A stretch of 64,000 bases of DNA from an uncultured Chitinophagaceae bacterium (GTDB taxonomy: Bacteria; Bacteroidota; Bacteroidia; Chitinophagales; Chitinophagaceae): contig CAIQDX010000095.1 in assembly GCA_903870685.1 (NCBI GenBank), positions 33,625 through 97,624 of the forward strand, given 5' to 3'. This document shows, piece after piece, positions 51,757-59,496 of the stretch. The translations under genes and the position numbers were made by a program. Below the pieces are notes generated by a model. The model made no database searches and was not told the origin of the DNA. It saw only the letters and a list, made by a program, of their open reading frames with translations. The number at the start of each line of letters is the position of its first letter. Position 1 is the stretch's first letter.

Positions 51757-52257
51757 TTAATTATTAATCGCTGCATTTTTTCTGCAGTCTTCAATAATTG
51801 CATCCACTTTTTCTTTAGTCAAATGTTCGCGATAATGTTTTCCCATTTGCATCATCGGCGCATAACCACAAGCACCTAAACATTCAACAGTTTTTAAAGT
51901 AAACAAACCATCTGTTGTTGTTTCGCCGGGTTTGATACTTAATTTTTCACCAATGTATTTAATGATATCATCACTGCCGCGCAACATACATGGACCTGTT
52001 TGACAAACTTCGAACATATAAGTGCCAACAGGTTTTAAATTATACATGCTGTAAAATGTTGCCACTTCGTACACTTCGATAGGTTTTATTTCTAATAGTT
52101 CGGCAACATAATCCAATGTTTCTGCACTTAACCAATTACCAAAACTTTGTTGTGCCAAATGCAATACCGGCAATAAAGCACTCTTCTGCTTTCCTTGCGG
52201 GTAGCGGCTTACAAGCCTTTTAAACTCTATTAATTGTTCGTCATTAAACTTCACCAC
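51757..52257 (-). CDS. nuoE: NADH-quinone oxidoreductase subunit E
   Basis: A 166-aa thioredoxin-fold subunit with the 2Fe-2S cluster N1a. Ligands are seen in CQTGPCMLRGSD (C-x4-C) and CLGACGYAPMM (C-x3-C), at the usual spacing. The N-terminal helical part (YPQGKQKSALLPVLHLAQQSFGNWLS) is conserved and docks on NuoF. Length is normal. A VOC gene and a repeat copy stand between it and nuoF, although these two subunits form a tight pair in the enzyme. Confidence 0.97.
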   Translation of the reverse strand: MVKFNDEQLIEFKRLVSRYPQGKQKSALLPVLHLAQQSFGNWLSAETLDYVAELLEIKPIEVYEVATFYSMYNLKPVGTYMFEVCQTGPCMLRGSDDIIKYIGEKLSIKPGETTTDGLFTLKTVECLGACGYAPMMQMGKHYREHLTKEKVDAIIEDCRKNAAINN

Positions 52258-52272
52258 AACTTTTTATATTTT

Positions 52273-52336
52273 AAATTTTGAATGTTAAATGCTAAATGAA
52301 AAACATTCAACACACAACATTTATAATTCAACATTT
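52273..52336. repeat. AT-rich inverted repeats between nuoD and nuoE
   Basis: The 82 bp gap holds nested inverted repeats. Arms 52273-52291 and 52318-52336 match at 16 of 19 positions, and TTGAATGTT (52278-52286) with AACATTCAA (52302-52310) is perfect. The words TTGAATG and TAAATG recur. A similar structure lies between nuoA and nuoB. Confidence 0.6.
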
Positions 52337-52339
52337 CAA

Positions 52340-53569
52340 TTATGCATCCAATTCGCCAGCGATCAAATTCAAACTACTCATGGTAATAATCGCATCACTC
52401 AACATCGCACCTTTTGTTAATTCGCTGTATGCCTGATAATACACAAAACATGGTCTTCTAAAATGCAAACGATACGGTGTTCTTCCGCCATCACTCACTA
52501 AATAAAATCCCAACTCACCATTGGCACCTTCAACCGAATTATATACTTCGCCTTTTGGAATATCTGTTTCACCCATGATGATTTTAAAGTGCCATATCAA
52601 TGCTTCCATCTTAGTATAAACTTCTTCTTTCTCTGGCAAATAATATTCAGGAATATCTGCATGGAATATTTCTGCATCAGCACCTTTAAATTCCTGTACT
52701 TTTCTATACGCTTGTTCGATGATTGAAAGTGATTGCCACATTTCTTCACCACGCACTAAAAAGCGATCGTAATTATCGCCAGTTTTTCCAACAGGAACAA
52801 TAAAATCAAAATCTTCATAACTGCTGTATGGTGTATGAACGCGAACATCGTAATCAACACCTGTAGCACGAAGGTTTGGTCCGGTAAATCCATAGTTCAA
52901 AGCACGCTCTGCACTAATTCCGCCTGTATTTATTAAGCGATCCATGAAAATTCTATTGCGATTACACAAGCCTTCAAACTCTTTCAAAACTTTTGGATAT
53001 TCTCTTAAGAATTTCTCGAGTTTCGTAAATGCCGTAGCTGTGAAATTCCTTTCAAAACCGCCAATACGCCCAATATTAGTAGTAAGACGGGAGCCGCATA
53101 TTTCTTCATATATTTCATAAATTAATTCTCTGTATTGCATTACATAAACAAAACCTGTAAATGCTCCGGCATCAACAGCAACAATAGAATTACAAATCAG
53201 ATGATCCGAAATTCTAGCTAACTCCATAATAATTACACGTAAATAATCAACACGTTTTGGTGTTTTTACCCGCAACAATTTTTCGCATGTTAGATGCCAG
53301 CCCATATTATTTATGGGACTGCTGCAATAATTTAAACGATCGGTTAATGGTGTAATTTGATATAATGGTCTGCGTTCAGCGATCTTTTCAAATGCACGAT
53401 GGATGTAACCAATGGTTTGTTCTGATGATACAATTCTTTCACCATCCAATTCAAGAATATTTTGCATCACACCGTGTGTTGCAGGATGTGTTGGACCTAA
53501 ATTAAGCGTTGAAGTTTGCTTTTCGATTGAGCCTTCCGGCAAATTAATATTTTGTTTAAGCTCTTGCAT
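52340..53569 (-). CDS. nuoD: NADH-quinone oxidoreductase subunit D
   Basis: A 409-aa 49-kDa-type subunit that forms the quinone site with NuoB. Conserved text is TLNLGPTHPATHGVMQNILELDGERI with the quinone-contacting histidine, IGYIHRAFEKIAE, DRLNYCSSPINNMGWHLTCEKLL, and near the end LHFRRPCFVYYQAYSELTKGAMLSDAI. There is no fused NuoC, which is separate here. Length is normal for an unfused NuoD. Repeat copy 5 and a 60-aa ORF stand between it and nuoC. Confidence 0.97.
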   Translation of the reverse strand: MQELKQNINLPEGSIEKQTSTLNLGPTHPATHGVMQNILELDGERIVSSEQTIGYIHRAFEKIAERRPLYQITPLTDRLNYCSSPINNMGWHLTCEKLLRVKTPKRVDYLRVIIMELARISDHLICNSIVAVDAGAFTGFVYVMQYRELIYEIYEEICGSRLTTNIGRIGGFERNFTATAFTKLEKFLREYPKVLKEFEGLCNRNRIFMDRLINTGGISAERALNYGFTGPNLRATGVDYDVRVHTPYSSYEDFDFIVPVGKTGDNYDRFLVRGEEMWQSLSIIEQAYRKVQEFKGADAEIFHADIPEYYLPEKEEVYTKMEALIWHFKIIMGETDIPKGEVYNSVEGANGELGFYLVSDGGRTPYRLHFRRPCFVYYQAYSELTKGAMLSDAIITMSSLNLIAGELDA

Positions 53570-53582
53570 TTTTTATTTTATG

Positions 53583-53641
53583 TTACCAGCTTTTGTTTTT
53601 CAATTTTGCTTCGCTGTGCGCACTCCTCAGCATTCTATTCT
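53583..53641 (-). repeat. Dispersed intergenic repeat, copy 5
   Basis: Read on the minus strand: GAATAGAATGCTGAGGAG, a diverged core TGCGCACAGCGAAG, a spacer, and the end ACAAAAGCTGGTAAC. It overlaps the last two codons of the 60-aa ORF and ends 14 bases before nuoD. It is the most diverged copy in the core but keeps both ends. Confidence 0.65.
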
Positions 53642-53817
53642 TTGATCTGTTTTATTGTTTCTCGAATGTTAATCATTAATCCAACTGTTATTACACCTTG
53701 CCAAAATCCATTTCCATGCATCCAATAATTTTCAGGAAGAAACGTAATACAAATAATACCGAAAAGCATCAAGCAATTCAATATCACCAATTTGTATTTC
53801 GTTAAAAAAATGAACAT
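53635..53817 (-). CDS. Small two-helix membrane protein (60 aa) inside the nuo operon, unrecognised
   Basis: A 60-aa frame 18 bases after the nuoC stop. It shows a first helix (LVILNCLMLFGIICITFL), a short loop PENYWMHGNGFW, a second weaker helix (QGVITVGLMINI) and a charged end (RETIKQIKE). The distribution of hydrophobic and charged residues suits a small inner-membrane protein, and it fits the gap between nuoC and nuoD on the coding strand. No family is recognised. Its stop lies inside the left end of repeat copy 5, so the C-terminus may have been set by repeat insertion. Confidence 0.5.
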   Translation of the reverse strand: MFIFLTKYKLVILNCLMLFGIICITFLPENYWMHGNGFWQGVITVGLMINIRETIKQIKE

Positions 53818-53835
53818 TATTTTTATTCGTTTTAA

Positions 53836-54354
53836 TTATATAATCGATCCTCCTCTTCCAAACATTTCATCATCCTTATCACTTCTTGTTTGATCTTCCA
53901 TTGGAAATTCTTTTCTCATCGGAAAATAATTCATCTCTTCTACATTCAATATTCTTTTCAAATTAGGATGACCAACAAAATTTACTCCGAAGAAATCATA
54001 GGTTTCTCTTTCCATCCAGTTCGCACTCGAAAATAATTTTGTTGCAGTAAATACATCCGGTTGTTCGATGCTTGTAAAAATTGTAAAACGCAAACGAACA
54101 TTATCAATCAAATTATGCAAATGATAAACCACTGCTAATTCGTTTCCTTTATTTTCGGGATAATGTACTGCTGTAATATCGGTTAAGAATTGAAAATGCA
54201 ATGTTGCATCGTCGTATAAAAATTGCAACACTTTTAAATTATTTTCTTTAGCAGATCGAAAAGAAAGTAAACCATACGGTTCTTGAAAATCAGTGATGGT
54301 ATCACCAAATTTTTCTATTAATTTATTTTTGATCTGTTCGTTTGTTAAAGCCAT
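53836..54354 (-). CDS. nuoC: NADH-quinone oxidoreductase subunit C
   Basis: A 172-aa 30-kDa-type subunit of the peripheral arm. The signature WMERETYDFFGVNFVGHPNLKRILNVEEMNYFPMRKEFPMED is present almost in full (ERExYDxxGixFxGHPxLxRIL). It stabilises NuoD and NuoB. Length is normal for an unfused NuoC. It is 7 bp downstream of nuoB in the same operon. Confidence 0.96.
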   Translation of the reverse strand: MALTNEQIKNKLIEKFGDTITDFQEPYGLLSFRSAKENNLKVLQFLYDDATLHFQFLTDITAVHYPENKGNELAVVYHLHNLIDNVRLRFTIFTSIEQPDVFTATKLFSSANWMERETYDFFGVNFVGHPNLKRILNVEEMNYFPMRKEFPMEDQTRSDKDDEMFGRGGSII

Positions 54355-54361
54355 AATTAAT

Positions 54362-54949
54362 TTATTCTATTCCGTATGTTTCTAATAATGCTTTGTATTG
54401 TGAACTGTTTCTGCGACGAATACTTTCTTGTGCAACCAAATCTTGGATCTTCATAAAGCCATCTAAAATTGCTTCCGGTCTTGGCGGACAACCCGGTACG
54501 TAAACATCAACCGGAATGATCTGATCTATTCCTTGCAATACACTGTATGAATCGAAAATACCACCACTGCTTGCACAAGCACCAACTGCTAAAACCCAAC
54601 GTGGCTCTGCCATTTGCAGATATACTTGTTTTAAAACCGGACCCATTTTTTTAGAGATGGTTCCCATCACCATTAATAAATCGCATTGACGTGGAGTGAA
54701 CGCCATACGCTCGGCGCCAAATCTTGCCAAGTCGTAATGAGCAGCTGCGGTTGCCATAAATTCAATACCACAACATGATGTTGCAAATGGTAAAGGCCAG
54801 ATAGAATTTTTGCGAGCCAATCCAACAACATCGCTCAATTTGGCTGTAAAAAATCCTTCGCCCGAATAACCTTCGGGAGCTTCCACCATACTTACAGCAG
54901 TTGCTGTAACGGCTTCTTTAGGATGAATATTAAAACGTACAGGACGCAT
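54362..54949 (-). CDS. nuoB: NADH-quinone oxidoreductase subunit B
   Basis: A 195-aa subunit that holds the terminal cluster N2 and faces the quinone. The four ligands are visible: the adjacent pair in FATSCCGIEFM, then GACASSGG, and VPGCPPRPEAI. PRQCDLLMVMGTISKKMGPVL is also conserved. Length is within the range for the family, with ~25 extra N-terminal residues (MRPVRFNIHPKEAVTATAVSM). It is 81 bp downstream of nuoA with an AT-rich hairpin in the gap. Confidence 0.97.
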   Translation of the reverse strand: MRPVRFNIHPKEAVTATAVSMVEAPEGYSGEGFFTAKLSDVVGLARKNSIWPLPFATSCCGIEFMATAAAHYDLARFGAERMAFTPRQCDLLMVMGTISKKMGPVLKQVYLQMAEPRWVLAVGACASSGGIFDSYSVLQGIDQIIPVDVYVPGCPPRPEAILDGFMKIQDLVAQESIRRRNSSQYKALLETYGIE

Positions 54950-54954
54950 ATTAT

Positions 54955-55020
54955 AATGTTGAATTTTGAATGATAAATTTTGAATGAAGAAAACTCATTT
55001 ATAATTTAACATCCAACATT
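54955..55020. repeat. AT-rich inverted repeat between nuoA and nuoB
   Basis: Arms 54955-54978 and 54997-55020 (24 bases each) match at 20 positions around an 18-base loop. The arms share words (AATGTTGAAT, ATAAAT) with the structure in the nuoD/nuoE gap. It fills most of the 81 bp gap. Confidence 0.65.
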
Positions 55021-55030
55021 TAAAATAGTT

Positions 55031-55429
55031 TTAGTCTTCCCATGTTAACGCACCTTTCTTGATGATATAAAAAAATCCTACCAAGAAAAAAGCAACAAAT
55101 AATAACACTGCTTCAAAACCGCCCCAGCCCAATGATTTAAAATTAACAGCATACGGATAAAAGAAAATCACTTCCACATCGAACAGCACAAATAAAATCG
55201 CCACTAAAAAATATTTAATTGCCATGGGATGACGAGCATCACCATGAGTTGAAATACCACTTGTAAAACTTTCTAATTTATCGCTGGTCTTTCTTTTAGG
55301 TCCAACCCATGCAGATAATGCAATCATAAAAGCAACAAAACCAACAGCGAAGATTATTTGGATACCGATAGGAAAATAATTGGCAGCAGTACTTTCTGTA
55401 GCGTCTAATAACATAGGAAGCCAATTCAT
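55031..55429 (-). CDS. nuoA: NADH-quinone oxidoreductase subunit A
   Basis: A 132-aa subunit with three helices, started at the ATG at 55429 (MNWLPMLLDATESTAANYFP). The frame is open nine codons further up, but that start lies inside the candidate promoter. Conserved text includes FTSGISTHGDARHPMAIKYFLVAILFVLFDVEVIFFYPYAV, with the acidic FDVEVIF helix and the loop that in complex I tracks the active/deactive state. It is the first gene of the nuo operon. Confidence 0.95.
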   Translation of the reverse strand: MNWLPMLLDATESTAANYFPIGIQIIFAVGFVAFMIALSAWVGPKRKTSDKLESFTSGISTHGDARHPMAIKYFLVAILFVLFDVEVIFFYPYAVNFKSLGWGGFEAVLLFVAFFLVGFFYIIKKGALTWED

Positions 55430-55453
55430 GTCTTGAACTTTTGAAATGAGTTG

Positions 55454-55480
55454 CAAAAATAAGACTGCAAAGCATACAAA
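55454..55480 (-). promoter_or_regulatory. Candidate nuo operon promoter
   Basis: On the minus strand TATTTTTG (55461-55454) matches the -7 consensus TAnnTTTG, with TTTTG at 55481-55477 upstream at a 15-base spacing, slightly short of the usual 17-23. The -7 box lies 25 bases upstream of the nuoA ATG and directly after the terminator of the preceding gene, as expected for a new transcription unit. Confidence 0.5.
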
Positions 55481-55485
55481 AGAAA

Positions 55486-55508
55486 AACTCCTCGTAAATA
55501 GAGGAGTT
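55486..55508 (-). terminator. Rho-independent terminator between the TPR gene and nuoA
   Basis: AACTCCTC (55486-55493) pairs perfectly with GAGGAGTT (55501-55508) over a 7-base loop and is followed on the minus strand by TTTCTTTT. It lies 17 bases after the stop of the TPR gene and separates that unit from the nuo operon. Confidence 0.8.
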
Positions 55509-55525
55509 ATTTCTTAAAAATTTAT

Positions 55526-57265
55526 TTATATAGCGTTGATATAATCTTTTCTCGCAATAAATCCGGTTGTTGATTTCGCACCTGGCTTTTTAGCTGGTGT
55601 AGGCGGTGTTGGCTTCTTATTCAATTTCGCATCAATCATATCTCTAAATTTCAGCGTTTGAGGTTCACCAGGAACCAACATCAAAATACTATCGCAAACC
55701 GCAAGTGCTTTTGCATAATCTTGAATAACGTCATTATAATAACCAAGTACAGTATAATAATTATTGACAAGACCTTGCTTATTTTTTACAGTATCTCTTA
55801 TGAAAAATTCATTTTGTTTATGGGCAGCTTCAAACCAAAGTCCGGTAGCGTTAGCAGTATCAATGGCTTTTGCAGCTCTGATATTGAAACTATATCCTTG
55901 TGTTTTATCAGGAAACGCAGCCATATAATTTTTTGCAATTGCCATTGTTTGTATAAAATCTTTTGCACTAAAAGCTGTTGAGGCAAGATTATAATAATCA
56001 AACTCGCTGGTTGTTCCTTTCATTTCCACAATTTTCTGATACCATTTTAATTGCTCAGCATATAATTTCCCTTTGCCTAATAATGTTGCAGCCTGACCTG
56101 CATATGTGATCTTATTTTCTTTTACCGGATCTGCTGCAATTGCTTTTTCTAAATACCCAACTGCTTGCATTTCGCTTCCGGGAAATTTAGAAAATATTTT
56201 TACCGCTAAATCATAATCGGATGGTTGAATAATTTCGGGTGTTGCGTTGGCAAAATATTTTTCGGCATATACTTTTGATTGAACAGAATCGCCTAATCTA
56301 TCATAATCATAAGCATATAGAATATTCAAATGAGGTAATGTTTTATAATCTACTGCAGATTCTATTTGTTTTGCTTTTGCAAGAGACTCTGCATATTTAC
56401 CAGCACGAAATAAATATTCGGCATAAAAAAGATCATTCTCAGGATCCTTATCGGCATATTGTAAAAATTTGTCTAAATATTCTTTTGCTTTATTTACATC
56501 TCTTTCTGCATAATAATGAAAGAGTGAAATATATGCAGGAGGAAAAGTTGGGTCGGAACTGATAGCACCATTAAAAGATAATTCTAATGCATCTTTATTA
56601 TTTTGGCTTAAATAAATTTGACCGATCTCGTATTGTGCAATTACATTTTTTGGATCAATTCTTAAAGCTTCTAAAAAAGAGCTTACTGCCTGACCTCCAT
56701 TTTCACCACCTAACTTTCTGTAGCAAATACCCATATTATTATAAATATCAGGATTGATTTTATTTATATCTGCAGCACGTTTTAGTTTTTCAATACCATA
56801 CATTGCATCGCCTGTAGTTGAGATACCATCAGCATTTGCGCGACCAATTGCATTTAAGATGTCAGGATTTTCAATTCCTTTTTTTGTTTTTGTAAATGTT
56901 ATTGCCTGTTCGAATTTTTGTTTGGCTTTATTCAAATCGCCACCTTCTAATAATTCTACATGTCCCATTCCAATCCATATATAAGGATCATTCACACCAT
57001 CAGTTAATGCTTTTTGATAAACAGCTTTTGCTGCACTTAATTGTTCTGGTGCTGGAATTCCCTTTGCTGCCAATAAAGCCTGACCATACCAATAAATTGT
57101 TTGAGGATCTTTTGAATTAGCATCATACAATTTTTTAAAAATCGAAATGGCCGTTTTATTTTTTTCGTAATTAATATTTTTAATGCCCTCAGCGATTGAT
57201 TGGGCATTTATTGTACTAATTGCAATCATTGCTGCTACAAAAAAAGTAATGATCTTCTTCATCAT
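55526..57265 (-). CDS. Exported tetratricopeptide-repeat protein
   Basis: A 579-aa protein with signal peptide (MKKIITFFVAAMIAISTINAQ; the first or second ATG may be used). It is built almost wholly of helical TPR-like repeats (~20-540), for example PDIYNNMGICYRKLG... AVSSFLEALRIDPKNVIAQYEIGQIYLSQ. It ends with a Pro/Lys-rich tail (PTPPTPAKKPGAK). It would be a periplasmic scaffold. It is the last gene of the block tonB - small membrane protein - PstS-like lipoprotein - TPR, all on the minus strand with gaps of 1-44 bp, so these proteins probably act together. Confidence 0.87.
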   Translation of the reverse strand: MMKKIITFFVAAMIAISTINAQSIAEGIKNINYEKNKTAISIFKKLYDANSKDPQTIYWYGQALLAAKGIPAPEQLSAAKAVYQKALTDGVNDPYIWIGMGHVELLEGGDLNKAKQKFEQAITFTKTKKGIENPDILNAIGRANADGISTTGDAMYGIEKLKRAADINKINPDIYNNMGICYRKLGGENGGQAVSSFLEALRIDPKNVIAQYEIGQIYLSQNNKDALELSFNGAISSDPTFPPAYISLFHYYAERDVNKAKEYLDKFLQYADKDPENDLFYAEYLFRAGKYAESLAKAKQIESAVDYKTLPHLNILYAYDYDRLGDSVQSKVYAEKYFANATPEIIQPSDYDLAVKIFSKFPGSEMQAVGYLEKAIAADPVKENKITYAGQAATLLGKGKLYAEQLKWYQKIVEMKGTTSEFDYYNLASTAFSAKDFIQTMAIAKNYMAAFPDKTQGYSFNIRAAKAIDTANATGLWFEAAHKQNEFFIRDTVKNKQGLVNNYYTVLGYYNDVIQDYAKALAVCDSILMLVPGEPQTLKFRDMIDAKLNKKPTPPTPAKKPGAKSTTGFIARKDYINAI

Positions 57266-57285
57266 GTTTCGTTTAAATTATAAGT

Positions 57286-58206
57286 TTACTCTTGCTCTTT
57301 TATTTTACCGTTACGTTTTAAAAAACTCATTTTTGCAGGTGCCAAACCTGATCGTCTGAAAATTAATTGTCCTCTTTCCAAACTCATAAAATTTACAAAT
57401 CCTGTTCCTAAACCATTAGCATCATCTTTAAAAATATAAAATAAAGGTCGTGCTAACGGATATTCGCCAAAAGTTATGGTTGCCTGCGATGGTTTTGCAA
57501 ACATATCTTTTTCATTGCATTTTACACACTCTATTAATGCCAGTCGCAATTTAGTTAAATCTTCCTTTTGTTTTGGTTCATCAATATTACCAACCCAACT
57601 TAATCCTACAAAACCAATTGCATTTTCGTTTTTTTTAATGGCTTCAATCACTGCATTGCTTCCATTTACTGCAACAACATTTTTTCCGAAAGATGCGCCT
57701 CTCAATATACTGTCTTGCAAATATCTTACCGAACTAGTCGCATTATTTCCATCCATGATGGCCGTTTTGCTTTTTTTGCCGGATAAAATATTTTTTAAAT
57801 CTGCAATGGTGAATATGCTGTCTTTCGAATTGATATTCACTATCACTGCAACTGCATCGTATGCCAACTCGGTATATTGAGGTGGCACAGATAATTTATT
57901 CTCAAAGAACGCTCTTTCATCTTTCGTTAATCCCTTAGCAACAATAATCAATCTTGTGCTATCCTTCATCAGATCTTTAAAACATTCTACTTCGGGTTTG
58001 TATGAAGCAATAATATTTGCTTCTGGGTAAGAAGAATGATACACTTTAATTTGTTGCTCAATTACCGGTTTAAAACTTTCATCAACACTAATATAAATAG
58101 TTCCTTTTTTAGGAGTGTCAGTTTCACCAGAACCTGCATCAGGTTTGTTTTTACAAGATGTCAGCAATAAAAAATAAAGCGAAATAAAATAAATAATTTT
58201 TTTCAT
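57286..58206 (-). CDS. PstS-like phosphate-binding lipoprotein
   Basis: A 306-aa lipoprotein: signal with lipobox LTSC (cysteine 18), then a two-lobed periplasmic-binding fold of the PBP_like_2/PstS group (GTIYISVDESFKPVIEQQIKVYHSSYPEA at the start; AIGFVGLSWVG and ARPLFYIFKDDANGLGTGFVNFMSLERGQLIFRRSGLAPA near the end). The last block is the usual PstS end. No pstC, pstA or pstB is near. Instead it sits with a TonB and a TPR protein, so it may act in TonB-linked uptake or sensing rather than in an ABC importer. Confidence 0.85.
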   Translation of the reverse strand: MKKIIYFISLYFLLLTSCKNKPDAGSGETDTPKKGTIYISVDESFKPVIEQQIKVYHSSYPEANIIASYKPEVECFKDLMKDSTRLIIVAKGLTKDERAFFENKLSVPPQYTELAYDAVAVIVNINSKDSIFTIADLKNILSGKKSKTAIMDGNNATSSVRYLQDSILRGASFGKNVVAVNGSNAVIEAIKKNENAIGFVGLSWVGNIDEPKQKEDLTKLRLALIECVKCNEKDMFAKPSQATITFGEYPLARPLFYIFKDDANGLGTGFVNFMSLERGQLIFRRSGLAPAKMSFLKRNGKIKEQE

Positions 58207-58207
58207 T

Positions 58208-58441
58208 TTAATAATCCTTCTTTATTCCGCGATACAATCTGAATGATCCGTACAACAAACAAATGCTTCCAAAAAAATACCTGAAAGTTTTATCTATATC
58301 AATGATCTGAATAATTTTAAACCTATCTCCAAAAAACATAACTGCTGCCATTGCCAATAAAAATATTGCCATGGTTAAGTCGTATGTCATCCGCATTACA
58401 TAATAACTTTTTCGTTGTTTATCTCTAAAATCATTTTCCAT
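58208..58441 (-). CDS. Small two-helix membrane protein (77 aa)
   Basis: A 77-aa protein with a charged cytosolic start (MENDFRDKQRKSYYVMRM), helix 1 (TYDLTMAIFLLAMAAVMFFG), a short loop with DIDKTF, helix 2 (YFFGSICLLYGSFRLYRG) and a basic end. No domain is recognised. Its stop is one base from the start region of the PstS-like gene, and it lies 44 bp after the third tonB, so it is very likely translated with them. A role as a small inner-membrane partner of that TonB is inference. Confidence 0.78.
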   Translation of the reverse strand: MENDFRDKQRKSYYVMRMTYDLTMAIFLLAMAAVMFFGDRFKIIQIIDIDKTFRYFFGSICLLYGSFRLYRGIKKDY

Positions 58442-58485
58442 TTATCAATACATTGAAGTAGGGGTGAGCAATTTAGATAATTATT

Positions 58486-59298
58486 TTATTCGGCAGTTAC
58501 AAATGTCACAGGTAATTTACAGAATACCGGAACTTTTCTTCCGTTTTGCATTCCGGGTGTCCATTGTGGCATTTTTTTAATGACTCTTAAAACTTCTGCA
58601 TCCAAATCGGGTCTCGCTTTTTGAATTATTTTTAATTCGCCGATATTTCCATCTTCATCAACAACAAATTGTGCTATAACAACTAATTTTTGTTCTTCAC
58701 TCATATCATTCGGTTCTTTTAAATTTCTTTTCATGAAACGTAAAAATTCGCTCATGCCACCCGGAAATTCCGGCATAAATTCTGCTTTGTAAACAGGTTT
58801 TATATGTTCTTCAACTTCAGTCGTAGCAATAGTTTCGCTGTTTCCATTAGATGTTGGTTTAGCTAAAATAACATCGCCGATATTTGCACCATTAACATTT
58901 TTATCGCTGATGATTTTATCTTTAAGATCATCCATTGTTGCAATAGTATCTTTTACATCTTTATCTTTTACTACAATAATATTTTGATATTTTCTTTCGG
59001 CTAATTGCCTAGGTTGTTTAATTGTTTCTTTAGGTTTTGGCAAAGGTTTATCTGCTGTTAAATCTACCTGAGTCAATCTAACCGAATCAAAATTTTCAAA
59101 GGCTAAACTTCCTTTTCGGTGTGGAACTTTCCAGCTTTGTAGAACTGTAAACACAATAACTAATAAAAAAGTTATTGACAAAGATTTACGCAAACGTTTG
59201 TTATAATGTTTTCTCAATTCATATGCCCCATACTCTTTGTTTTTGTCATCAAAAACAATATCTAATAAATCGCTCTGTAAAATGAGTTCTGGTTTCAT
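58486..59298 (-). CDS. TonB-family energy transducer (copy C)
   Basis: A 270-aa protein with the same N-terminal motif as the other two copies (SDLLDIVFDDKNKEYGAYELRKHYNKRLRKS), a membrane helix (~38-53), a spacer with only scattered prolines, unlike the poly-proline runs of copies A and B, and a C-terminal TonB domain (EFPGGMSEFLRFMKRNLKEP; VIKKMPQWTPGMQNGRKVPV). It has no adjacent ExbB/ExbD and leads a block with a small membrane protein, a PstS-like lipoprotein and a TPR protein, pointing to a specialised transducer. Periplasmic reach may be shorter given the spacer. Confidence 0.87.
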   Translation of the reverse strand: MKPELILQSDLLDIVFDDKNKEYGAYELRKHYNKRLRKSLSITFLLVIVFTVLQSWKVPHRKGSLAFENFDSVRLTQVDLTADKPLPKPKETIKQPRQLAERKYQNIIVVKDKDVKDTIATMDDLKDKIISDKNVNGANIGDVILAKPTSNGNSETIATTEVEEHIKPVYKAEFMPEFPGGMSEFLRFMKRNLKEPNDMSEEQKLVVIAQFVVDEDGNIGELKIIQKARPDLDAEVLRVIKKMPQWTPGMQNGRKVPVFCKLPVTFVTAE

Positions 59299-59412
59299 AA
59301 AAATATTTTTTAATGATGATGAATATTAAAACAGAGCGCTTGTTTTATATTGAGATGCTGAGGCAGATTAATTCCATAAAATTAAATGTGAAGGTTGTGG
59401 AACAGAGAACAG

Positions 59413-59490
59413 AACGTTGAAGAGTGCGACTCTTTCATTGAAAGAGTCGAAGGCAACAGGTGATGCCATATGATATATCAGCCGACTACA
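59413..59490 (+). repeat. Dispersed intergenic repeat, copy 6, with internal hairpin insertion
   Basis: This copy shows AACGTTGAAGAGTGCGAC at 59413-59430 and resumes with GGCAACAGGTGATG, ending CAGCCGACTAC at 59479-59489. Between the two core halves ~22 bases are inserted that create a perfect 10-bp hairpin (CGACTCTTTC at 59427-59436 with GAAAGAGTCG at 59440-59449). It lies between gpsA and tonB copy C, ending 7 bases from the gpsA stop, in the orientation opposite to gpsA. Confidence 0.72.
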
Positions 59491-59496
59491 AAAAAA

